The notes under the pieces are model-generated. The model searched no databases, had not been told where the DNA came from, and was given only the letters and a program-made list of their open reading frames with translations. 64,000 nt of DNA from Janthinobacterium sp. TB1-E2 (lineage in GTDB: Bacteria; Pseudomonadota; Gammaproteobacteria; Burkholderiales; Burkholderiaceae_D), in contig NZ_CP142523.1 of NCBI RefSeq assembly GCF_036885605.1, forward strand, positions 3,100,001 through 3,164,000. The letters are read 5' to 3'. Within the stretch, counting starts at the first letter, position 1, and each line of letters starts with the position of its first letter. Shown one piece after another: positions 16,793 through 26,400 of this stretch. The position numbers and the translations under genes are program-made.

Positions 16793-17805
16793 GATTCATA
16801 CCATTGCGCCAGGGCGCGCCGGCGCTGCGCCTTGCGCAGCAAGCCTTCCGGCATCCAGCGGCCGTGGCTGCTGGCGGCGCGCATGAGGAAATCGAACCAC
16901 ACCAGGTGCCGGCGCAGCACGCGCTGCAGGCGGTGCGCGGCCGTGGGGTTGAAGATGCTGACCCGGTTGAACAGCTGGCGCGGGTTTTTCTTGACCCAGC
17001 GCCATGAACCCATTTCCAGGGTCAGCGGCAGGAACACGCGTCCGCTGTAGCTCGTGCCGTTCAGGTACAGATAGTCCCACAGGTCGCCATGGGTGCGGTA
17101 TTGCCGGCTTTGCGGCTCGAACACATAGTTGTGATTGGGATAGCTCTGGCTGAACAGCTCTTCCAGCGCGCCGATCTCGGCCAGGTGGGCTATGGGCACC
17201 TTGGTATGCGCATGGGGAAACCAGATGCGGTCGCGCAAGCCGAAACCGGAATGGCAATCGAGGGCGATGCTGAACTGGCGCGACAGCAGTTCGCGCTCGA
17301 CAAGGTCGCACACGGCCTGGCTTTCCACCTCCATCGGCCCCCCGGCAGCGCCCCGGTACCAGGGCAGGCGGGCGCTGTAGCGCTGTCCACCGAGCATGAA
17401 CGGCACTTTTTCGCGCGCGCTCAATGGCGCATTGCGCATCAGGTCCACGCCCTGCGGATTACAGCGCGTCGCTTGCCACATGCCGCCAGGATTGACCAGC
17501 GGCATGAACACGAGGCGCATGCTTTCCAGCTGCTGGTGCAAGGTGGCGTCCCAGCGCAGGCGCGCGATCAGGCTTTCCAAAAAGGATAGCAGCACTTGCG
17601 TGCCGATGCGTTCGAGACCGTGGATGCCGCCAAAAAAGCCCAGCACGGGCACGTCGGGGCTGGGATTGCCCATGGCGATCGAGTACACGGGAAATTCGCG
17701 CCCATCCATGGCGATGCTGCAGGGCGCGGCCACTTCCAGGTGGCTGCCGCCCTCGTCGATGAGGCGTTTCAGCATGACCAGCTCGGGCAGATTCTTTTCG
17801 ATCAT
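16789..17805 (-). CDS. M14-family zinc carboxypeptidase-like protein
   Basis: A 338-residue protein with zinc-peptidase features: GFFGGIHGLERIGTQ gives the H62-x-x-E65 zinc ligands, PLVNPGGMW and RCNPQGVDLMRN match substrate-binding segments, and LDCHSGFGLRD supplies the third ligand His. The family includes murein-peptide amidase MpaA and succinylglutamate desuccinylase/aspartoacylase relatives. ATG 17805 is chosen; an in-frame GTG at 17856 would add 17 residues. No export signal is seen. It is the first gene of an operon with an alpha/beta hydrolase and a beta-lactamase-fold hydrolase, and is divergent from the adhesin-signalling operon. Confidence 0.8.
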   Translation of the reverse strand: MIEKNLPELVMLKRLIDEGGSHLEVAAPCSIAMDGREFPVYSIAMGNPSPDVPVLGFFGGIHGLERIGTQVLLSFLESLIARLRWDATLHQQLESMRLVFMPLVNPGGMWQATRCNPQGVDLMRNAPLSAREKVPFMLGGQRYSARLPWYRGAAGGPMEVESQAVCDLVERELLSRQFSIALDCHSGFGLRDRIWFPHAHTKVPIAHLAEIGALEELFSQSYPNHNYVFEPQSRQYRTHGDLWDYLYLNGTSYSGRVFLPLTLEMGSWRWVKKNPRQLFNRVSIFNPTAAHRLQRVLRRHLVWFDFLMRAASSHGRWMPEGLLRKAQRRRALAQWYES

Positions 17806-17993
17806 CAGGCGTCTGAAAGGGAGAGTAGCAGCCAGTGTAGCCGAAATAAGCGCCACGCCCGACGTCCCGCATGGCGAAATTTATTGATGGCAAGCATGTC
17901 ACGAAGCCGTCATTTTTTGTGTGTAGGCTATTGCAGTTGATGCAAGAATTGTTACTTGGCAATGCCTTGTTGCCACGCAGTTTTCCCCTCACA

Positions 17994-18013
17994 CGATAGC
18001 GACTCGATAGCGA
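17994..18013 (+). repeat. Direct repeat next to the STN gene start
   Basis: CGATAGCGA occurs at 17994-18002 and again at 18005-18013, an 11-bp period immediately before the ATG at 18015. It covers the ribosome-binding region and could be a protein-binding site or simply chance; no Shine-Dalgarno sequence is apparent for the gene. Confidence 0.5.
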
Positions 18014-18014
18014 T

Positions 18015-18749
18015 ATGACAGGCAGCCCGGCATCCGTCCATGTGCTTGCGCTGGCGGGATACCTGGTACTGCTGGGTTTCTTGGCCACGGTGGGGCCCGT
18101 GCGGGCGCAGCCGGCCGATGGCGCCGTGTTGCAGTTCGATATCGCCGCGCAAAACCTGGGCGACGCGCTCGATATGTACAGCCGCCGCACGGGCGTCGCC
18201 GTGCTGATGGACCAGCGCTACGCGCAGCGCCAGTCGGCCGCCGTGCGCGGCCCGTATGCGGCGGGTGCGGCCCTGCAAGCCTTGCTGGAAGGCACGGGCC
18301 TGCTATCGCGCCTGTCCGACGCGCAAGCCGTCATCGTGTATGCCCCGGCCGGCGCTTCAGCAACGGCAGCGGACTTGCCGCAGGCCGCCGTCGTGGCCGC
18401 CGCCGACATCCCGGGCGCCACGCAGGGCGGCGGCGACCATGCGGCCTATGTGAGCCGCTTGCAGCATGTGCTGCTGGGACTGCTTTGCCGCGCGGCGCAG
18501 ACGCGTCCCGGCGGCTACCGCCTGGCGCTGCAACTGTATCTGAACCGTGCCGGCGTGGTGGACCGCGTGCACCTGCTCGACAGCACGGGCTTGCGCGCGC
18601 GCGACACGGCCATTGCACGCGTCGTGCTGGGCATGCGCGTGGGCGCCGCGCCGCTGCCTTCGATGCCGCAGCCCGTCTCGATCCTGCTGCTGCCGCAAGG
18701 GCCGGGCAGCGAAGTCGATTGCGCCCCCAAGACCATGTCCGCGCCATGA
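18015..18749 (+). CDS. STN-domain protein with TonB-C-like tail
   Basis: A 244-residue exported protein. A hydrophobic signal (LALAGYLVLLGFLATVGPVRA) is followed by a secretin/TonB short N-terminal (STN) domain (LQFDIAAQNLGDALDMYSRR, TGVAVLMDQ, VRGPYAAGAALQALLEGTGL), the module with which FecA-type receptors signal to FecR. After a linker, LALQLYLNRAGVVDRVHLLD, STGLRARDTAIARVVLGMRV and LPSMPQPVSILLLPQG resemble a TonB C-terminal domain. It starts an operon with an ECF sigma gene (ATGA overlap), a FecR-like gene and a giant adhesin. It probably acts in the periplasm as the signal-passing piece normally carried by a TonB-dependent receptor; that role is inferred. Confidence 0.75.
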   Translation: MTGSPASVHVLALAGYLVLLGFLATVGPVRAQPADGAVLQFDIAAQNLGDALDMYSRRTGVAVLMDQRYAQRQSAAVRGPYAAGAALQALLEGTGLLSRLSDAQAVIVYAPAGASATAADLPQAAVVAAADIPGATQGGGDHAAYVSRLQHVLLGLLCRAAQTRPGGYRLALQLYLNRAGVVDRVHLLDSTGLRARDTAIARVVLGMRVGAAPLPSMPQPVSILLLPQGPGSEVDCAPKTMSAP

Positions 18750-19321
18750 GCATGCCCGACCTGCGCACCAAGCTCAAACGCCACCTCAGTTCGCGCTACG
18801 CCGTGCTGCGCTGGCGCCTCGAGCGCGTCGTCGGCTGCAAGCACCATGCGGCCGATGCGCTGCAGGAAACCTGGCTGCGCCTCGAAGCGATGGTGGCGCC
18901 GGGGCCCGCCGCCGCGCCCGTCCACAATCCCGACGCCTATCTGCTGCGCATGGCGGCCAATATCGCCACCGATGCCTACCGCCGCGACCGCATCATCGTC
19001 ACCGAGCGCGAACGCGAAGAGCTGATGGGCATGGCCGACGAACCGGGCGACGACATCAGCGACCCGGCCCGCATCGTCTCGGCGCGGCTCGACGTGCAGG
19101 CGCTCGACGCGGCGCTGGCGGGCCTGTCGCCGCGCCGCCGCGCCATCCTGACGGCGGCGCGCATCGACGGCATGCTCAATGCGGAAATCGCCGAACGCTT
19201 CGGCATTTCCGTGGCAATGGTGAAGAAAGAATTGCAGGCCGCCCTGCAACACTGTAAAACGTGCATGGCCGACGCCGATGCGGCCCAGCGCAGCGATGTG
19301 TCGGGCCGGCGTAAATATTGA
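18746..19321 (+). CDS. ECF sigma factor (FecI-like) upstream of the adhesin
   Basis: A 191-residue sigma-70 family factor. Region 2 is visible as YAVLRWRLERVVGCKHHAAD and YLLRMAANIATDAYRRDR; region 4 is LSPRRRAILTAARIDGMLNA with EIAERFGISVAMVKKELQA. This is the FecI pattern. Its ATG overlaps the STN gene stop and its stop overlaps the FecR start by one base, so the three are translationally coupled. By analogy it is held or activated by the adjacent FecR protein and probably transcribes the adhesin gene downstream; the target promoter has not been shown. Confidence 0.87.
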   Translation: MSMPDLRTKLKRHLSSRYAVLRWRLERVVGCKHHAADALQETWLRLEAMVAPGPAAAPVHNPDAYLLRMAANIATDAYRRDRIIVTEREREELMGMADEPGDDISDPARIVSARLDVQALDAALAGLSPRRRAILTAARIDGMLNAEIAERFGISVAMVKKELQAALQHCKTCMADADAAQRSDVSGRRKY

Positions 19322-20301
19322 TGAATCCCATGACTGCTCCCGACCGCGATCCACGCGCCCCTTTAGATCATGCCGACACGGCCATTGGCCGGGAAGCCGC
19401 TGCCTGGTGGGCGCGGCTGCGTGCCGACGATTTTACGCAAGCCGACGCCGACGCCTTGCGCGCCTGGTGCGCGCTTAGCCCCGACCATGCGCGCGCCTGG
19501 CGCGAACTCAAGCAAGTGTGGCAGGCGCTCGACCCCGCCTTGACCCGCGCCGCCGCACCGCAGGGGGCGGCCGTGCTGGCGTTCCCGGCGCGCCCCGGCC
19601 GGCGGGCGTTTCTCGGTGGCGCGCTGGCGGCCGGCGTGGCCGTGCTGGCCTTGCGTCCGCCCTTGGGCGCCTGGCCGTCGCTGCAGGAATTGCGCGCCGA
19701 TTACCGCACGGGCACGGGCGAGCAGCGGCAACTGGCCCTGTCGCAGCAGATGACGGTGCAGATGAATACACAGACGCGCATCAATGTGCGGGCGCCGGAA
19801 GCGATCGAACTGCTGGGCGGCGAAGCGGAAATCGTTGCCAGCGGCGCGCGCCAGCCTGTGTCGGTGCTGGCGGGCGCGGGGCGTTTATTGGCGCAGTCGG
19901 CCCGCTTCAATGTGCGCCACACGGACGACGCCGTGTGCGTCACCTGCCTGGCGGGCGCCGTGGACGTGGTCTGGCAGCAGCGCCGCCAGACTCTCGATGC
20001 GGGGCAGCAACTGGTCTACGACGAGCAAGGCGTGCAGGCGGCCACGGCCGCGCCGGCGGGGGAGGCCAGCGCGTGGCGCACGGGCGCGCTGTCGTTTGCC
20101 GGCCAGCCGCTGTCCCGCGTGGTCGATGAAATCAACCGCTACCGTCCGGGCAGGGTCGTGCTGCGCAATGCCGAACTGGGCCGGCGTCTCGTGCGCATGC
20201 GTTTTTCCATCACCCAGATGGATGGCGCGCTGGCGATGATACGCGACTTGACGGGCGCGCAAATGACCAGCCTGCCAGGCGGCATTGTCTTGCTCAGCTG
20301 A
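19321..20301 (+). CDS. FecR-like anti-sigma factor/regulator
   Basis: A 326-residue inner-membrane regulator. The N-terminal cytoplasmic DUF4880-like part (AAAWWARLRADDFTQADADA, LRAWCALSPDHARAWRELKQ) should bind the sigma factor. One membrane helix follows a twin-arginine motif (GRRAFLGGALAAGVAVLAL). The periplasmic FecR domain contains DYRTGTGEQRQLALS and INVRAPEAIELLGGEAEIVA; a C-terminal DUF4974-like segment (RVVDEINRYRPGRVVLRNAE) would contact the STN domain. Start ATG 19321 overlaps the sigma stop by one base. The RR motif suggests Tat-dependent insertion, as reported for E. coli FecR. Confidence 0.87.
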   Translation: MNPMTAPDRDPRAPLDHADTAIGREAAAWWARLRADDFTQADADALRAWCALSPDHARAWRELKQVWQALDPALTRAAAPQGAAVLAFPARPGRRAFLGGALAAGVAVLALRPPLGAWPSLQELRADYRTGTGEQRQLALSQQMTVQMNTQTRINVRAPEAIELLGGEAEIVASGARQPVSVLAGAGRLLAQSARFNVRHTDDAVCVTCLAGAVDVVWQQRRQTLDAGQQLVYDEQGVQAATAAPAGEASAWRTGALSFAGQPLSRVVDEINRYRPGRVVLRNAELGRRLVRMRFSITQMDGALAMIRDLTGAQMTSLPGGIVLLS

Positions 20302-20309
20302 TCCCGGCG

Positions 20310-20327
20310 TTCCCTGCGGCAGGGGAA
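20310..20327 (+). promoter_or_regulatory. Small hairpin between fecR-like gene and adhesin
   Basis: TTCCCTGC (20310-20317) can pair with GCAGGGGAA (20319-20327) with one bulged G, followed by an AT-rich tract (CAAAATATTTTTC). It may be a leaky terminator or attenuator reducing adhesin transcription from the upstream operon. An adhesin promoter could lie in the following AT-rich bases. Confidence 0.35.
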
Positions 20328-20444
20328 TCAAAATATTTTTCAAAAAGTATTATCCCTTCCGCCGCCCAGCTACGTCATGGAGGCATGGACGCTTGCGCTA
20401 ACGCCAGGCTCCGTTCCCTTCTCTCTAGCCAGGAAACCATTGCC

Positions 20445-23400
20445 ATGACCAAGTTTCACACTGCCCAGCGCCCAGTCCTCACGTCCACGCTGGGCAGCCG
20501 CTTGCGGCTCACGCCGCTCGCTTACGCATTGACCACCATGCTGATGGCGGGCGCCTTCAGCACGCCGGCCCGCGCGCAGCAGGCGTTCAGCGGCGGCTGG
20601 TTCGCGGCCAAGGGCGCGGCGCAAAATACGGCGGCCAGCTCCGGCCGCTTGCCGAATGGCCAGCCGCTGCCCCTGGGCAGCCGTCCAGAGGGCCAGCAAC
20701 AGCAGGCGAACCAGCAGTTGCAGCGCTCGCTCAACAACCTGAACCTGGCCGCGCGCGCCATCGCCGCGCAGCAAGCGGCCCAGGCGCAGGCGCGCCAGGC
20801 GGCAGCCGGCGCACCTGGCACACTCGGCGCGCCCGATGGTCTCGTACAAGGCGGCCTGCAAGTCGACACCAACAGCCTGACGGCCGGCTGGCTCAACGCC
20901 CAGGCGCCCGTGCAGACGGTGGCGGCAGGCAAGACGGCCGTGCTGGTGCAGCAGACGGCGGACAAGGCCATCCTGAACTGGGAAACGTTTAACGTCGGCA
21001 AGGACACGACCCTGACCTTCCAGCAGCAGAAGGATTGGGCCGTGCTGAACCGGGTCAATGATCCGCAAGCGCGGCCCAGCCAGATCCAGGGCCAGATCAA
21101 GGCCGACGGCACGGTGCTGATTGCTAACCGCAACGGCATCGTGTTTACCGGCACGAGCCAGGTCGACACGCGCAGCCTGGTGGCGGCCGCGGCCCGCATC
21201 AGCGATACGCAATTCCAGAAGAACGGCATCTACAGCCCCGGCACGGCCGGCGCCGCGACGTTCACCGAGGCGGACGGCAAGGTGCTGGTGCAGGCCGGTG
21301 CGCGCCTGGCCAGCAATGCGCCCAAGGGCAGCACGGAAGGTGGCGGTTACGTGATGCTGCTGGGCAAAGAGGTCCACAATGCTGGCGAGATCAATACGCC
21401 GAAAGGCCAGGCCCTGCTGGCCGCCGGCGACGGTTTTACCATCAAGAAGGGCGTGGGCACGGATGGCAACCCGCTGTCGACCACGCGCGGCAGCGAAGTC
21501 ACGCCGCAATTCGCGGCCGCCAGCACTGCGGGCAAGGTCGTCAACACGGGGCTGATCCAGGCGCGCGAAGGCGATATCACTCTTGCCGGGCGCGACGTGC
21601 GGCAGGATGGCGTGCTGCTCGCGTCGACCACGGCGGCCACGCGCGGCACGATACACCTCAATACCTTGGGCAGCGATGCGGCCGTGACCCTGGGACGCGG
21701 CGCCACCACGGCCATCGTCGTCGAGGACGACGGCAAGACGATGGCGCTCGACAGCCAGCGCGACGCCATGCGCGGGCCGGCCGTGACGTCCACGGAAAAC
21801 ATCCTCGCCGTCAACGACCGCCGCGACCAGTCGCGCATCGAGATCGGCAGCGCCGGCACGGTGGAATTCCTCGGCGACTCGCTGACCCTGGCCACCGGCG
21901 GGCAGCTCGCCGTCAACGCCGGCAGCCGCAGCCTCGTGCGCGCTGGGGCCCAGCTCGACGTTTCCGGCGCCGTGGGCGTGAAAGTGGCGATGGCGGCGAA
22001 CAATGTCGAGATCAACGTGCAGGGCAACGAGCAGCGCGACGCGCCCGTCAACCGCGACGGCAAGGCCCTGATCAACAGCAGCATCTGGGTGGACCGCCGC
22101 AAGCTCGTGTTCGTACCGAAAGGCACGAACGGCTACGACAGCGACCGCTGGTACACGACCGGCGGCTTGCTGGAAGTGGCCGGTTATTTGGGCACGCAAG
22201 GTCATTCCGTCAGCGAATGGATGGCGCAGGGCGGCACGGTGAGTTTCGGCGGCAAGGATGTCGTCACGCAGCTTGGCTCCAGCATCAACCTGTCCGGCGG
22301 CACCCTGGACGTGCAGACGGGCGCCGTGCGCCAGACCTGGCTCAAAGGCGCGGACGGCAAGCTGCACGAGGCGGGCAGCGCGCCCGGCGACTTGCAGTAT
22401 CTGGGCGTCTACAAGGGCTACGAGGAAGAACACGCGCGCTGGGGCAAGGATGCCAGCGCCTTCTACGCCAATCCCCTGATCGCCGCGCAACTGCGTCTGG
22501 AAAACGGCTACACGGCAGGCCGCGACGCGGGCAAGCTGGTGGTCGCCACGGGGTCGGCCGTGCTGGAAGGCGGCATCGCGGGCGACGTCTTCCAGGGCGA
22601 GCGCCAGGTACAGGCGCCGCAAGCGCTGCTCGACGGCTACCAGCAGTCGCAGTTCGCGGCCGCGCAGCGGGGACAATTGATCGTTGGCCAGTATCAAGCC
22701 ATGTTCGACAAGCGCACGGGTGTGCTGCAGCATGCCTTGTCGGCCGTCATGGACGAGGTGCGCCTGACGCGTGTGCAGGATGGCATCGCCGCCGGCCTCG
22801 ACGTGACAGGCATGCTGGACGCTGAACGCCAGGGCAAGCTGCTGCTCGACACCGGCTTGCTGAACAGCCAGCAGCTGGGCGCCATCCGCATCGCGGCCAA
22901 GGGCGCGGTCACCGTCGACAGCGCGCTGCAGGTGGCCGATGGCGGCAACATCACCCTGTTCGGCAATGACGTGGCCATCAACGCCAGCCTGCGCAGCCAT
23001 GGCGGCAGCATCGCGGCCGGCAATGTGCTGAACCAGATCGGCGCGCTTGGCATGAGCGACACCGTCGTCATCCCGGGTGGGTCCGTGGGCAAGCTGGTGC
23101 TGGCTGATGGCGTGAGCCTCGACACCAGCGGCTTGCTCAGCAATGTGCTGCGCGACCCGCTGGCCGCCGTCGGCTTGCCCTACATGAATGGCGGCAATGT
23201 CTCGTTGCGGGCGAGCGGCGACGTGCGCATCGGCAATGGCAGCCTGATCGACGTGAGCTCGGGCGCGGCCATCCTGTCGCAGGCGAAGCAGCAGGGCGGC
23301 AAGGGCGGCAACGTGAGCCTGGCCAGCTATGGGCCGAAGGCCGACCTGGTGCTGGGCGAGGGCGCGCAAGTGCGCGGCCATGGCGTGGTGGGCGGCGGCA

Positions 23401-26400
23401 AGCTGGAATTGCAGGCGAACAAGATCGTGATCGGCCAGGCCGAGACGGAACAGAAAGGCGCCCTGCAGCTGGGCGGCGACTTCTTCGACAAGGGGTTTTC
23501 CAGCTACAGCCTGGTCGGCAAGCAGGGCGTGATGGTTCTGGATGGCACGCAGGTCGATGTGCGCATGCCCGTGCTGCGCGTGGTGGACAACGAGAAACTG
23601 GCCGTATGGACGCCGGAGCAGGTCACGGAAAACGCGCTCAAGGGCACCTTGACCCAGCGCAAGGGCGCCAGCCTGGCCTTGCAGGTGGGCGATATCGAGT
23701 CCGATGCGGCCGACATGGCCAGCGCCGAACTGCTGGTGGGCAAGGGTGCCGTGGTGAGCGTCGATGCGGGCCAGTCCATCAAACTGTCCAGCGTGGGCCA
23801 GCTGACGGTGGACGGGCGCTTGAACGCCTGGGGCGGCAAGATCAGCCTGGGCGGCGTGGGCGTCGGCGTGAGTGTGTCCGAAGCCGTGGAAGCGGCCGGC
23901 CATGGCCGTTCCCTGTGGATAGGCGAGAATGCCGTGCTCGACGTCGCCTCGCGCGCCGTCACGGCTGTGGATGCGCAGGGCCGGCGCTACGGCAAGGTGG
24001 TCGATGGCGGCAGCATCGTCGTCGGCGGCGAGATCGACCATGCGCAGGGCAGCACGTCGGCGGCCAGCCTGTTCGTTGTCGTGCGCGATGGCGCCGTGCT
24101 CGACGCTTCCGGCGCGCATGCCGTACTCGACGTGAACGGCGCGGCCGTCGACGTCGCCAGCGCGGGCGGCGGCATCGCGCTGGCGTCGAACAATGGCTTG
24201 TATCTCGATGGCCAGCTGCTGGCCAGGGCCGGTGGCGCGGGCGCGGCGGGCGGCACCCTGTCCGTGGCCACGGGTTCGCCCGAATACCTGAAAGTGCTGG
24301 CGACGGACAAGGTGCTGCAGGGGCGCCAGCTGGCGCTGACGCAGCGCCAGGGCGCCAGCGACCTGGCCGAAAACGTGAGCGCACGGGACGCGGCGGCAAC
24401 GCTGCAGTACGGCCACGGCCGTTTTTCCGTGGAGCAGGTGGAAGCGGGCGGCTTCGGCAGCCTGGCCCTGCTGGGCGCCGCCTCCTTCGATGGCGACGTG
24501 TCGCTGCATCTGCAGCAAAGCTTCCAGCTGTACGGTGCGCCCGTGCTGACACCAGGCAGCAAGCCCGGCGTGAAGGTCGGCATCGCGGCGCCGTACGTGC
24601 GCCTGGCCAGCGTCAAGCCGGTCGGACGCGATTTCTATGTCACGCCAGGCACGGCGGGCGAGTCGCCGGTCGCCGGCCAGGTCAGCATGACGGGCGACCT
24701 GATCGACGTGCGTGGCCTGGTCAATATCGTTGCCGACGACGTGCGCCTGAGCAGCCGCGGCGACTTGCGCTTCCTGCTGTCCCCGCTGGGCTGGGGTGGC
24801 GCGGAGGCGACGACGGTGCTGTCCTCGCCGGGCGACATGACCCTCAGCGCGGCCCAGCTGTACCCGGACACGGGCGCCGGCGCCGCCGTACGCGTCGGTT
24901 ATGGCCGCACCGATGGAAAGTTCGGCTACGACCCGGCGCGCAGCCTGCGCATCGCTCGCACGACCGATGGCGTGCCGGCCATGCCGTATTCCGCTTTTGG
25001 CTCGCTGGAACTGGAGGCCGCGCATATCGAGCAGGGCGGCGTGGTGCGTGCGCCGCTGGGGCGCCTGGCGATCGGCGCGGCCCGCTATGACAATGACAAG
25101 AGCTTGACTGTCAATCTGCTGGCCAACAGCATCAGCTCCGTCAGCGGCGCCGGGCTGGTCATGCCATATGGCGGCACGGTTGATGGCCAGAGCTGGAACG
25201 TGGACGGCAAACTGGCCGCCTTCATGGGCGTGGGCGGCTTCAATGCGCAGGGTGGCTTGCGCGTCGGCGTGGAAATGGCCGGCGTGGCCGTGCAGGTGCA
25301 GCCGGGCGCACTGCTCGACCTGTCCGGCGGCGGCGAACTGACGGGCGCCGGCTTCATCGCGGGCCGCGGCGGTTCCACCGATGCGCGCTATCATCCGCTG
25401 GCGCAAGTGAATGCGAACGGCGGTTTCATCCTGCCGGGCCTGGCGACGAATCCCGTGTACGCCATCGTGCCCGGTGTGCAGGCGCCGCAAGCGCCTTCGG
25501 GCGCCGCCGATGCGGCCATCGGCCGGCAGGTGACGATAGGCAACGGCGTGCCTGGCCTGGCGGCCGGCACCTACACCCTGATGCCGTCGACCTACGCCTT
25601 GCTGCCGGGCGCCTTCCGCGTGGAGCTGAACGGCCTGGCGGGGCCGGGCAGCGCCGGTACGCTGGCGCAGCCGCTGCGCAACGGTTCCTGGGCCGCGCCC
25701 GGCACCTTGTCGATCGCCGGCACGGACATCCGCGCGCCGCTGGCCAGCCAGCTGATCATCACGCCGGCCAAGGTCGTGCGCACCTATTCCCAGTACAACG
25801 AAATGGGTTATGCCGCGTTTGCCCTGGCCGATGCGCAAACGCGGGGCATTCCCCGCGCGATGCTGCCGGCCGATGCGAAAACGCTCAAGCTGAACCTGGC
25901 GCCCGGCGGCGGCCTGGAGACGTTCCAGTTCCACGGCACGGGCAAGTTCGCCGCGGCCGAGGGCGGCTATGGCGGCACCGTGGTGCTGATGTCGAGCAAT
26001 ACCTCCGCTGGCGATATCGAGCTCCTCGCCGATGGCGCGCCGGCCAGCGGTGACGCGAAACAGGTCAGCATACGCGCTTCCAGTCTGAACAATATCGGCG
26101 CGGCCCGCATCGTGGTGGGCAATGCGCCCACCGTGGAATATGGCCAGGGCGGCAATTACGTGAACTTCGGCGTCCAGTCGGCGCGCGCCATCTACCTGCG
26201 CGCCGGCGCCGTCCTGTCGGCGCCCGAAGTATTCCTCGTCGCCCAGGATCCAAGCAATTCCCAGCTGGGCGACGGCGTGATCGATATCGCGCCGGGCGCC
26301 GGCATCAACACCCTGGGACGCGGCAAGGCGGCCTACGACGCCAACGATGGCTTCATCTACCAGAGCCGCCCGGACGTGCACGTGCTGGCCGCGTCGAACG

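Noticed and set aside
15996..16799. A single 613-codon frame covering both the serine hydrolase and the alpha/beta hydrolase region
   Set aside because: The upstream extension of the serine-hydrolase frame is a shadow of the hydrolase gene at 15986-16792, which has its own lipase box and start; the two are separate overlapping genes.
20370..26381. Very long open frame (about 2000 codons) on the minus strand inside the adhesin gene
   Set aside because: Composition is His/Arg/Gln/Gly-rich as expected for the complement of a high-GC repetitive gene; no signal, motif or ribosome site. The plus-strand protein has a signal peptide, TPS domain and family tail.
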